Shown here: positions 1-6,417 of the stretch, in pieces
How the letters are laid out: the number at the start of each line of letters is the position of its first letter
How positions within the stretch are numbered: position 1 is the first letter of the stretch
Assembly (NCBI GenBank): GCA_903893935.1
Contig: CAITOD010000322.1
Coordinates: 1-10,948, forward strand
Origin: an uncultured Sphingomonadales bacterium
GTDB taxonomy: Bacteria > Pseudomonadota > Alphaproteobacteria > Sphingomonadales > Sphingomonadaceae
Direction of reading: 5' to 3'
DNA: 10,948 nucleotides
Program-made: the position numbers and the translations under genes
The notes under the pieces: generated by a model
What the model was told of the DNA's origin: nothing
Seen by the model: only the letters and a program-made list of their open reading frames with translations
Databases searched by the model: none

Positions 1-281
1 CCAACGGTCGCGCCTTGACGCGCGGGGGGAATCACGCGCTTGCCGAACTGGCCATGCGCGACGTGCTGGCGGTGTTGTCGGGCCATGTCCACGATGCTTT
101 CGACATCATGCACCAGACCCCCCACGGGCCGGTGCGGATGATCGGCGCGGGCACTTTGTCGCAACGCCTGCGCACCACACCACCGACGTTCAACGATCTG
201 ACCTGGTCGGGCGGGCGCCTGACGTGTCGCGTGCGCGAGCTTGCCGCCGCGAGCACCGAGGCTGCTGCCCGCACGCGGTAG
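1..281 (+). CDS. Metallophosphoesterase, C-terminal end (partial)
   Basis: An open frame enters from the left edge (first full codon at base 3) and stops at TAG 279-281, leaving about 92 residues. The visible part carries the Gly-His-Val-His motif (LSGHVHDAFD), the last metal-binding block of calcineurin-like phosphoesterases. It is followed by a beta-rich tail with the pattern IGAGTLSQR and TPPTFN, which ends many small bacterial members of this family, including those annotated as CpdA-like cyclic-nucleotide or general phosphodiesterases. These enzymes hydrolyse phosphoesters with two metal ions, usually in the cytoplasm. The first metal-binding motifs (DxH, GDxxD, GNHE) would lie outside the window, so the substrate cannot be judged. 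An 89-base gap separates it from the next gene, so it is probably not part of the polyamine locus. Confidence 0.8.
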   Translation, partial: NGRALTRGGNHALAELAMRDVLAVLSGHVHDAFDIMHQTPHGPVRMIGAGTLSQRLRTTPPTFNDLTWSGGRLTCRVRELAAASTEAAARTR

Positions 282-298
282 CGGCCTTCCTTGTTTCG

Positions 299-321
299 CG
301 CGCGGCTTGCATTGCCGCGCG
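299..321. other. GC-rich hairpin between phosphoesterase and aphA
   Basis: An exact 8-bp inverted repeat (CGCGCGGC at 299-306, GCCGCGCG at 314-321) flanks a 7-base loop 18 bases after the phosphoesterase stop. It could form a stable stem in RNA from either strand. No T-run follows on either strand, so it is not a classic intrinsic terminator. It may weakly separate the upstream gene from aphA, or be a chance product of high GC. Confidence 0.3.
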
Positions 322-370
322 GCAGCGGGCAGGATTCTCCACTTGGGATCACGACATAAATGGGCGGGCG

Positions 371-1402
371 ATGCTGACGATTTATAGCGACGACCATCGC
401 CTGCATCATGGCGCGGCCGAATTCTATCGCGGGCGGCTGGTGCCCTGTTTCGAAATGCCCTCGCGCGCCGACCAGGTGCTCGAAAGCATGCGCGCGGCGG
501 GGCTCGGGCCGGTTGTCGCACCCGCCCGGTTCGATCGGGCCGCGCTGGTGCGGGTCCATACCGAAGACTATGTCGCGTTTCTCGAAACCGCCTGGGCCGA
601 ATGGGCGGCGCTCGGCGAAACCGGCGATGCCTTGCCTTATGTCTGGCCGGCGGCCGATCTGCGGCAGGATGTGCCGCCCGATCATATCGACGGCAAATTG
701 GGGTTCTACTCGATCGATGCCGCGGTGCCGATCACCGCGGGAACGTGGACCGCGATAAAATCAAGCGCCGATTGCGCGTTGACCGGCGCGCAGGCGCTGG
801 TCGATGGCGCGGCCAGCGCGTTCGCCTTGTGCCGCCCGCCGGGGCACCACGCCGGCGCGCGCGCCATGGCGGGGTTCTGCTATCTCAACAACGCCGCAAT
901 CGCCGCCCAGTTCCTGCGCGACCATGGCCATGCGCGCGTGGCGGTGCTCGATGTCGATTATCACCACGGCAACGGCACGCAGACCATTTTCTACGATCGC
1001 GGCGACGTGTTGTTTGCCTCGCTGCATGGCGATCCGCGCCAGGAATACCCGTTTTTCCTGGGCTATGCCGATGAATGCGGCGCGGGCGAAGGCCTGGGCG
1101 CCAATCGCAATTATCCGCTGCCGTGGGGCACCAGCGGCGAGGTCTATCGCGCAGCACTCGACAGCGCGCTTGCCGATATGGCGCGCTTTGCACCAACCAG
1201 CGTGGTGGTCTCGCTCGGCGTCGATACATATGCCGAAGACCCGATCAGCCATTTCAAGCTGCGCGCGCCCGATTTCACCGCGATCGGCCGGGCGATCGCC
1301 GGGCTCGGCGTGCCGACGCTGTTTGTGATGGAAGGCGGCTATGCGGTGGCGGCGATCGGCGACAACGTGACGGCCGTGCTCACCGGCTTTGCAGGCGCCT
1401 GA
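371..1402 (+). CDS. aphA: Acetylpolyamine amidohydrolase (histone deacetylase family)
   Basis: This 343-residue protein belongs to the zinc-dependent class II deacetylase-like amidohydrolases. It resembles the Mycoplana ramosa acetylpolyamine amidohydrolase (341 residues) along its whole length. Enzymes of this type remove acetyl groups from acetylated putrescine, cadaverine, spermidine or spermine in the cytoplasm. Visible catalytic parts are the RPPGHHAG block with the His159-His160 pair, the zinc ligands Asp196 and His198 (LDVDYHHG) and Asp285 (SLGVDTY), and the transition-state Tyr324 (EGGY). ATG 371 was chosen because the N-terminus MLTIYSDDH then matches the family start. The frame stays open upstream to a GTG at 224, but that would overlap the phosphoesterase. 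The permease gene starts one base after this stop, so the two are surely co-transcribed. Relative to M. ramosa, Glu106 is replaced by Asp107 and Glu117 by Ala118, so acyl-amine preference may differ. Family identity is very secure; the exact substrate is not. Confidence 0.93.
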   Translation: MLTIYSDDHRLHHGAAEFYRGRLVPCFEMPSRADQVLESMRAAGLGPVVAPARFDRAALVRVHTEDYVAFLETAWAEWAALGETGDALPYVWPAADLRQDVPPDHIDGKLGFYSIDAAVPITAGTWTAIKSSADCALTGAQALVDGAASAFALCRPPGHHAGARAMAGFCYLNNAAIAAQFLRDHGHARVAVLDVDYHHGNGTQTIFYDRGDVLFASLHGDPRQEYPFFLGYADECGAGEGLGANRNYPLPWGTSGEVYRAALDSALADMARFAPTSVVVSLGVDTYAEDPISHFKLRAPDFTAIGRAIAGLGVPTLFVMEGGYAVAAIGDNVTAVLTGFAGA

Positions 1403-1403
1403 C

Positions 1404-2741
1404 ATGGACGCCGCGCCCGACCGGTTCCACCGCAAGCTCGGGCTGGGCGATCTGGTCGCTTACGGGCTGGCCTATATCGCGCCGATCTCGCCGCTTTCGA
1501 CGCTCGGGCTGGTGTGGGCGGCGTCGCACGGCATGCTGGCGCTGGCTTATCTGTTCGGCGGGCTGTGCATGGCGTTCACCGCGTTCAGCTATGCCGCGAT
1601 GGTGCGCGAAGTGCACAGTGCCGGGTCGGTCTACGGCTTTGCCCGCGTGGTGCTTGGGCCGTTCGCCGGGTTTATCGCCGGGTGGATGATCCTGCTCGAT
1701 TATCTGCTGATCCCGGCGTTCGTCTATGTGGTGATGGCGGTGGCGCTCGGCGAGCTGATGCCGGGGATCGACCGCGCGCTGTGGATCGTGTTGCTGGCGG
1801 CGTTCACCACTGCGGTCAACTGGTTCGGCATCGGGTCGACCACCAAAGTCTCGTTCGGCGCGGTGGTCGCGCAAGTCGTGGTGATGGTCGCGCTGATGGC
1901 GCTGGCAGCGGGGGTGCGGCTGCACCAGTTCGGCCCGGCGGGGCTCGGGTCCTCGCCGTTTTACCATGCGCCGTTTTCGCTATCGGCGGTGCTCGCGGGC
2001 ACTTCGATCTGCGTGATGTCGTTCCTCGGCTTCGACGCGGTATCGACCTTGGCTGAAGACACCGCCGATCGCAGCGGGCGAACGCTCGGCCGCGCGATCC
2101 TGCTCGTGCTGGGGCTTGCCACCACGCTGTTCGTGCTCGCGGCCTGGATTCTGGGCAATGCGATGGAAGGCGCGCACTATCGCAGTCTCGATGCCGCCGC
2201 TTATGAAATGGCCGGGCAACTGGGCGGGGTGTGGATCGGGATCGCGCTGGCCTGGGCTTATGCGGTGCTGGTCGGGCTCAGCAATGCGCTGCCGATGCAA
2301 GTCGGCGTGGCGCGCGTGCTCTATGCCATGGCGCGCGACCGGCAATTGCCCGCAGCGCTCGCGCAATTGCACCCGCGCCACAACACCCCGCATGTGGCAA
2401 TGCTGGCCTCGACCGCGGTATCGCTCGCCGTCGCGCTGTGGCTGCGCCAGGCGATGGACCAGCTGGCCGCCTTTGTGAATTTTGGCGCGCTGTTCGGCTT
2501 TGCGCTGATCCACGTGTGCGTGCTGGTGCATTTCGCGCGCGCCGAGCGGCGCCATGTGCTGACGCATGTCGTCTCGCCGCTCTTGGGGATCGGCGTGGTC
2601 ATGGCGATCCTGTCGGGCATGAACCATGCCGCGCTCGTGCTCGGCACGGTGTGGCTGGCCGCCGGGCTCGGCTGGTGGCGGCTGCATATCGTCCGCCACG
2701 GGCTGGTCGAAACCGCGACGCTGGCGGACCCGTTTGCCTAA
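1404..2741 (+). CDS. APC-family permease, PuuP-like (putative polyamine importer)
   Basis: This 445-residue, strongly hydrophobic protein has about twelve membrane segments spread from residue 17 to 430. It fits the amino acid-polyamine-organocation superfamily. The best pointer is residues 206-220, SFLGFDAVSTLAEDT, almost the same as the block in E. coli PuuP, the putrescine importer. The N-terminal GLAYIAPISP stretch, the LLDYLLIP stretch and the NFGALFGFALIH block (359-370) also look PuuP-like. It probably brings a cationic amine, such as putrescine or an acetylated polyamine, across the inner membrane by ion symport. ATG 1404 is used because it lies one base past the aphA stop. A TTG at 1389 would add five residues and overlap aphA. 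No strong ribosome site is visible, so translational coupling to aphA is likely. The last four bases overlap the 3' end of the opposing speD gene. General amino acid transport remains possible. Confidence 0.85.
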   Translation: MDAAPDRFHRKLGLGDLVAYGLAYIAPISPLSTLGLVWAASHGMLALAYLFGGLCMAFTAFSYAAMVREVHSAGSVYGFARVVLGPFAGFIAGWMILLDYLLIPAFVYVVMAVALGELMPGIDRALWIVLLAAFTTAVNWFGIGSTTKVSFGAVVAQVVVMVALMALAAGVRLHQFGPAGLGSSPFYHAPFSLSAVLAGTSICVMSFLGFDAVSTLAEDTADRSGRTLGRAILLVLGLATTLFVLAAWILGNAMEGAHYRSLDAAAYEMAGQLGGVWIGIALAWAYAVLVGLSNALPMQVGVARVLYAMARDRQLPAALAQLHPRHNTPHVAMLASTAVSLAVALWLRQAMDQLAAFVNFGALFGFALIHVCVLVHFARAERRHVLTHVVSPLLGIGVVMAILSGMNHAALVLGTVWLAAGLGWWRLHIVRHGLVETATLADPFA

Positions 2742-3085
2742 AGCCCGAGCCGGGCGATATCGCGGCGCATCACCACCCTGCCGCCAAGTTCTTGCTCGAT
2801 GACGCCGAGCGCGGCCGTGGCATCGGCGTGCGGGCCGCACACGAAAATATCGACGGCTGCCAGCGCGTGTTCGGGCCAGGTGTGGATCGAAATATGCGAT
2901 TCGGCGAGCAGGACCACCCCGGTCACTCCGCCGCCTTCGCCGAAATGATGCAGCCGCACATCGAGCACGGTCACGCGCGCGGCATGTGCTGCGGCGCGCA
3001 GCGCGGCCTCGATCCGCGCGCTATCGTCCAGCCCTTCGGCGCCTGCAATATCGGCGATCAGATGCAGGCCGAGCGGTGCGGTCAC
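2738..3085 (-). CDS. speD: S-adenosylmethionine decarboxylase proenzyme
   Basis: This short (115-residue) pyruvoyl-dependent AdoMet decarboxylase makes decarboxylated AdoMet, the aminopropyl donor for spermidine and related polyamines. The hallmark block is AESHISIHTWPE. Self-cleavage should occur between Glu62 and Ser63, turning Ser63 into the pyruvoyl group. His68 and Cys83 (FVCG) are the other catalytic residues. All three have the same numbers as in the Thermotoga maritima enzyme, which supports the chosen GTG start at 3085 and an intact N-terminus. The protein ends roughly 15 residues earlier than the Thermotoga enzyme. The start shares a GTGA with the stop of the amine oxidase gene, and no purine-rich ribosome site precedes it, so translation likely relies on re-initiation. 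It is the last gene of the seven-gene operon. Its stop (TAG, 2740-2738) overlaps the end of the opposing permease gene. Confidence 0.95.
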   Translation of the reverse strand: MTAPLGLHLIADIAGAEGLDDSARIEAALRAAAHAARVTVLDVRLHHFGEGGGVTGVVLLAESHISIHTWPEHALAAVDIFVCGPHADATAALGVIEQELGGRVVMRRDIARLGL

Positions 3086-4710
3086 GCCAGGAGGCTTTCG
3101 AACGGGTGGCCAAGGTGGCGCATCGCCGCTTCGGCCGCGGCCACGCCGCGATAATGCGCTTCTTCAAAGATCGACATGCCCGACAAGTCGGAATGCGCGC
3201 GGAACAAGGGCGGTGCGCCGGCTTGCGCGGCGAGGCGGTCGGGATCAGTCAGAAAGCCGGTGGTCGGCCGGATCATCGCATGGCCCCAGCGCCATACATC
3301 GATTCGCGTGATCGCGCCTTCGAGATCGGGGTGCAAGTCGAGCAAATCGCTCGCGACCAGATCCTGCCATTCGCCCAGCGACCGGTTGAGCATGACCCGG
3401 CGCGCTTCGGCGGCGGGCATGGCCGACAGCGGCATGTACCAGGTCAGCACCGTCGGGCCATCGCCGCCGCTGTCGGTCTGATGCGTCGCTACGACATAGC
3501 CCAGGCTGTCGCTCGCGGCCGAGACATTGTCCCACGCCAGCGGCACGCCGGGGCCGCGCGGGTGGCGGCTGGTGCTGACATTGGCGACCACCCACGGGGC
3601 ATAGCTGAAGCCTTTGGTCCCGCCCACGCCGGGGCAGATCCGCGCGGCGACGAACTGCGGCATGGCGAGGATCGCGGCTTGCGTGCGCAAGGCCCGGCTG
3701 GTTCCGCTGTGGTGATCGAAAACGTTGATTGTCGCACCGTCGTCCGCGCGCGCCGCGCCGAACACGGTCTGCGCCGGGCGGATCCGATCGCCGAGCTGCG
3801 CGGTCATCAAGGCGACCAGCCGGCCATTGCCTTCGGGCCAGGTCAGTTCGCGGTCGCGCGTTTCGGCGCCACTCCAGCCCCGCCGCGCGGCAAAGTAATG
3901 CACGCCGGCCCAGGCCGAAACTTCGCCGGGCTCGGTGCCGTAATCGTCGCGGCAGCAATAGCGGACATAGGCGCGCAGCGGCGCGCTGGTCCAGCCGCGC
4001 GCATCGAGCCAGGCGGCGAAGCTGATCCGGTCGAGCGCGGTAAACGCCGGGTCCTGGCTCGAGCAGGCGATCGGTACCGCAAAGGCCGGTTTGCCGTCCT
4101 GCCCCACTGCGGCTGAAAACATGGCCATCGTACGTTCGAAATCATCGTGTTGCGCGCGCTCTGCGACCGACAGCCCGGTCTGCGGAAACAGCCCTTCCTG
4201 CCACGCACCGCGCCAGAACAGCCGCTCGTCGAGATCCGCGCAGACCTGATAGGGGTCGTAGATCGGCGCGCCTGCCGCGTCGGTGCCGACAATCATGCCG
4301 AACTGGCCCAGCATGCGGCGCAAGGCACCCGCCTCGCGATTGGGGATCGGCAGATAATGCGCGCCCAGCGGATAAGCGGAAATGGCGTTGCGCCCCGATC
4401 GCGCATTGCCGCCGGCGCGATCTTCAAGCTCGAGCAGTTCGAAATCGTCGAACCCGGCGTCGAGCAGCCGCCAGCCGGCGGCGAGCCCCGCCACCCCGCC
4501 GCCCGCGATCACCAGCTTTGCCGCCTGCACGGTTGCGCGCGGAGCGGGAAACCGGCGATCGCGCAGCGCATGCCCGCGCGTGAAATCGGCGCCGTCGAGC
4601 GTGCCCGGCCAGCGCGCGGGTGCCAGCGCCGAACAGGCCCCGGTCGCCAGCGCACTCCCCAGAAGGGCGCTCGCGGTCAGGCACGCGCGGCGCGTGACCT
4701 CAGCTTTCAT
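3082..4710 (-). CDS. FAD-dependent amine oxidase, predicted exported
   Basis: This 542-residue flavoprotein is of the monoamine/polyamine oxidase type. The dinucleotide-binding fold begins near residue 66 with IAGGGVAGLAAG (Gly70, Gly72, Gly75). It continues to the acidic LELEDRAGGNA stretch (Glu96, Arg98, Gly100-Gly101) that holds the FAD ribose. The C-terminal FAD block is SDLSGMSIFEEAHYRG (507-522). The N-terminus looks like an export signal: twin arginines 7-8 in TRRACLT, a hydrophobic run 10-25, then either Cys26 (poor lipobox TGAC) or an Ala-Leu-Ala cleavage point at 28-30. Tat export would suit a folded FAD protein. Placed between an aminopropyltransferase (11-base overlap) and speD (4-base overlap), it plausibly oxidises or modifies the polyamine product. 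The substrate cannot be read from sequence, and the family also contains desaturases and carotenoid-type oxidases. Start ATG 4710 gives the complete signal. Confidence 0.82.
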   Translation of the reverse strand: MKAEVTRRACLTASALLGSALATGACSALAPARWPGTLDGADFTRGHALRDRRFPAPRATVQAAKLVIAGGGVAGLAAGWRLLDAGFDDFELLELEDRAGGNARSGRNAISAYPLGAHYLPIPNREAGALRRMLGQFGMIVGTDAAGAPIYDPYQVCADLDERLFWRGAWQEGLFPQTGLSVAERAQHDDFERTMAMFSAAVGQDGKPAFAVPIACSSQDPAFTALDRISFAAWLDARGWTSAPLRAYVRYCCRDDYGTEPGEVSAWAGVHYFAARRGWSGAETRDRELTWPEGNGRLVALMTAQLGDRIRPAQTVFGAARADDGATINVFDHHSGTSRALRTQAAILAMPQFVAARICPGVGGTKGFSYAPWVVANVSTSRHPRGPGVPLAWDNVSAASDSLGYVVATHQTDSGGDGPTVLTWYMPLSAMPAAEARRVMLNRSLGEWQDLVASDLLDLHPDLEGAITRIDVWRWGHAMIRPTTGFLTDPDRLAAQAGAPPLFRAHSDLSGMSIFEEAHYRGVAAAEAAMRHLGHPFESLLA

Positions 4711-6229
4711 AATGCGCCCATTCCTCGTCGAAACTGCGCACCAGCGCCTGGTTGTCGAGCCGGTTGACCGGGGTCGGGCGCCGCGCCATGTCGCGCGGGA
4801 ATTCGAACATCAGCCGCTCGGCGCGCGCGTCGAGAAAGCGCAGGCCCGGCGGCAGATGCACCGTGTCCGACGGCGGATAATGCGCGGCCAGCGTATAGCC
4901 CCATTCGCCGAAACTGGGCACATAGACATGATAGCCGCGCGTCTTGAGCCCCGCCGCTTCGAGCGTGGTGGCAACCGTCCAATATGTACGCGGCGCGATC
5001 AGCGGGCTGGTGCTTTGCACGGTCATCATCCCGTCGGGCGCCAGCAGCCGCGCCAGCTCGCGGTAAAAGCTTTCGGTATAGAGCTTGCCCAGCGAATAGG
5101 CGGTGGGATCGGGAAAGTCGGCAATCACTGCATCGTAAGGCCCGCGCGCCTGGCGCACCCAGCGAAACGCATCGGTGTTGATCACGCTGATACGGGGCGA
5201 TGACAGCGATCCGCGATTGAGCGCCACCAGTTCGGCATTGTTGCGAAACAGCCGGGTCATTTCCGGATCGAGATCGACCAGCGTGACATGCGCGACTTCG
5301 GGGTCGCTCAGCACTTCGCGCGCCGCCAGCCCGTCGCCGCCGCCCAGGATCAGCACATTGCGCGGATGCATGACCCGGCCCAGCACCGGCCAGACCAGCG
5401 CTTCGTGATAGCGGTACTCGTCGCGCGACGAAAATTGCAGATTGCCGTTGAGATAGAGCCGCAAGTCGCTCGCGCGACGCGTCAGCACGATCCGCTGATA
5501 GCTGGTCGAATGCGCATAGATCACGCCTTCGCCATAAAACGCCACTTCCGACATCTGCTGCAACCGGTCGGCCATCGACAGCCCGACCAGCAGGCTGGCG
5601 AGCACCGCGAACGCCATGGCCAGATCGAGCCGGCGGCCGCGCCGCTCTTTCAGCACCCAGGTCAGTGCGATCGCCACCAGCACATTGGCGACGCCGAACA
5701 CCATGCCGGTGCGGATCATCCCGAGCCGGGGCACCAGCACCAGCGGGAACAGCAGCGATGCCACCAGCGCGCCGACATAGTCATAGGTCAGCACATTCGA
5801 GACCAGATCGCGGAACGGATAGCGATGGCGCAAGATGCGGATCAGCAACGGAATTTCGAGGCCGACCAGAACGCCGATCGCCAGCACCAGCGCATAGAGC
5901 ACCAGCCGGAAATCATCGACCAGCGGAAACAGCAGAAACAGCCCCGCCGCCGACCACCCGCCCAGCGCCGCAATCAGCACCTCGACGCGGATGAACGCGC
6001 CGATTTCATCGCGGCGCACATAGCGCGAGACATAGCTGCCCACCCCCATCGCAAACAGATAGCTGCCGATGACGATTGAAAACTGCGTGACGCTGTCGCC
6101 CAGCAGATAGCTGGCGAGCGTGCCCGCGAGCAGCTCATAGATCAGCCCGCACGTCGCCACCACCAGCACCGACACGAGCAGAATGGCGGTATGCGCGCGC
6201 GACGGCGGCGGCATGGTTTCGCTTTGCAT
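4700..6229 (-). CDS. speE: Membrane-fused spermidine synthase-like aminopropyltransferase
   Basis: This 509-residue protein has two halves. Residues 15-220 are hydrophobic with about seven candidate membrane segments and no recognised catalytic motif. Residues 230-509 form a spermidine-synthase (polyamine aminopropyltransferase) domain. It shows STSYQRIVL (241-249), LYLNGNLQFSSRDEYRYHE (258-276), the nucleotide loop GGGDG (296-300), the acidic VDLDPEM (Asp319, Asp321), NTDAF (Asp353) and the catalytic-type ADFPDP (Asp371, Asp374). The reaction would move an aminopropyl group from decarboxylated AdoMet, supplied by SpeD from the same operon, to putrescine or another amine at the inner membrane. 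Usual soluble SpeE is about 280-300 residues, so the membrane half is an addition known in a long subfamily. ATG 6229 lies three bases after the stop of the 59-residue gene; Met6 (6214) is an alternative. The domain call is secure, the acceptor amine is not. Confidence 0.9.
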   Translation of the reverse strand: MQSETMPPPSRAHTAILLVSVLVVATCGLIYELLAGTLASYLLGDSVTQFSIVIGSYLFAMGVGSYVSRYVRRDEIGAFIRVEVLIAALGGWSAAGLFLLFPLVDDFRLVLYALVLAIGVLVGLEIPLLIRILRHRYPFRDLVSNVLTYDYVGALVASLLFPLVLVPRLGMIRTGMVFGVANVLVAIALTWVLKERRGRRLDLAMAFAVLASLLVGLSMADRLQQMSEVAFYGEGVIYAHSTSYQRIVLTRRASDLRLYLNGNLQFSSRDEYRYHEALVWPVLGRVMHPRNVLILGGGDGLAAREVLSDPEVAHVTLVDLDPEMTRLFRNNAELVALNRGSLSSPRISVINTDAFRWVRQARGPYDAVIADFPDPTAYSLGKLYTESFYRELARLLAPDGMMTVQSTSPLIAPRTYWTVATTLEAAGLKTRGYHVYVPSFGEWGYTLAAHYPPSDTVHLPPGLRFLDARAERLMFEFPRDMARRPTPVNRLDNQALVRSFDEEWAHYES

Positions 6230-6232
6230 GGG

Positions 6233-6412
6233 TTACTTGTGCATCGGGCCGTAGAAATGGCCGCCGCCATAACCGCCGTGCGCGGTCATCGTGCCGCTTT
6301 CCCGCCGCCCGCTGGCATCGGCATACGGCGACCAGCCGTAATAGGCCGCGGCGAGCGCACCCGTGCTGAGCAAGAGGCACCATGCGGCAAACAGGATCAG
6401 AAACTTGCTCAT
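6233..6412 (-). CDS. Small single-helix protein with Gly/His-rich tail
   Basis: This 59-residue protein starts at ATG 6412, five bases after the stop of the membrane DUF4178 gene, and ends three bases before the aminopropyltransferase start. Residues 3-23 form one hydrophobic segment (FLILFAAWCLLLSTGALAAA) that is either a membrane anchor or an uncleaved or cleaved signal (Ala-Leu-Ala near 19-21). The rest is polar and rich in Gly, Tyr and His (TAHGGYGGGHFYGPMHK, with His45, His52 and His58). It is probably inserted in the inner membrane with the tail outside. I recognise no family. The spacing on both sides is that of a real operon gene. Metal or anionic-lipid contact by the His-rich tail is only a guess. 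A longer frame reading into the upstream gene exists, but ATG 6412 is the start that fits the spacing. Confidence 0.72.
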   Translation of the reverse strand: MSKFLILFAAWCLLLSTGALAAAYYGWSPYADASGRRESGTMTAHGGYGGGHFYGPMHK

Positions 6413-6417
6413 CAGTG

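Noticed and set aside
299..321. Intrinsic terminator after the phosphoesterase
   Set aside because: The stem is good, but no T-run follows on either strand. It is kept only as a hairpin.
224..370. GTG start at 224 for the deacetylase
   Set aside because: It would overlap the phosphoesterase by 58 bases and add 49 residues not seen in the family. ATG 371 gives the family N-terminus and length.
2986..4116. A 376-codon open frame on the plus strand
   Set aside because: It is antisense to speD and the amine oxidase. Its composition is Arg/Gly/Ala-rich with no motif, and it would cut across two secure genes.
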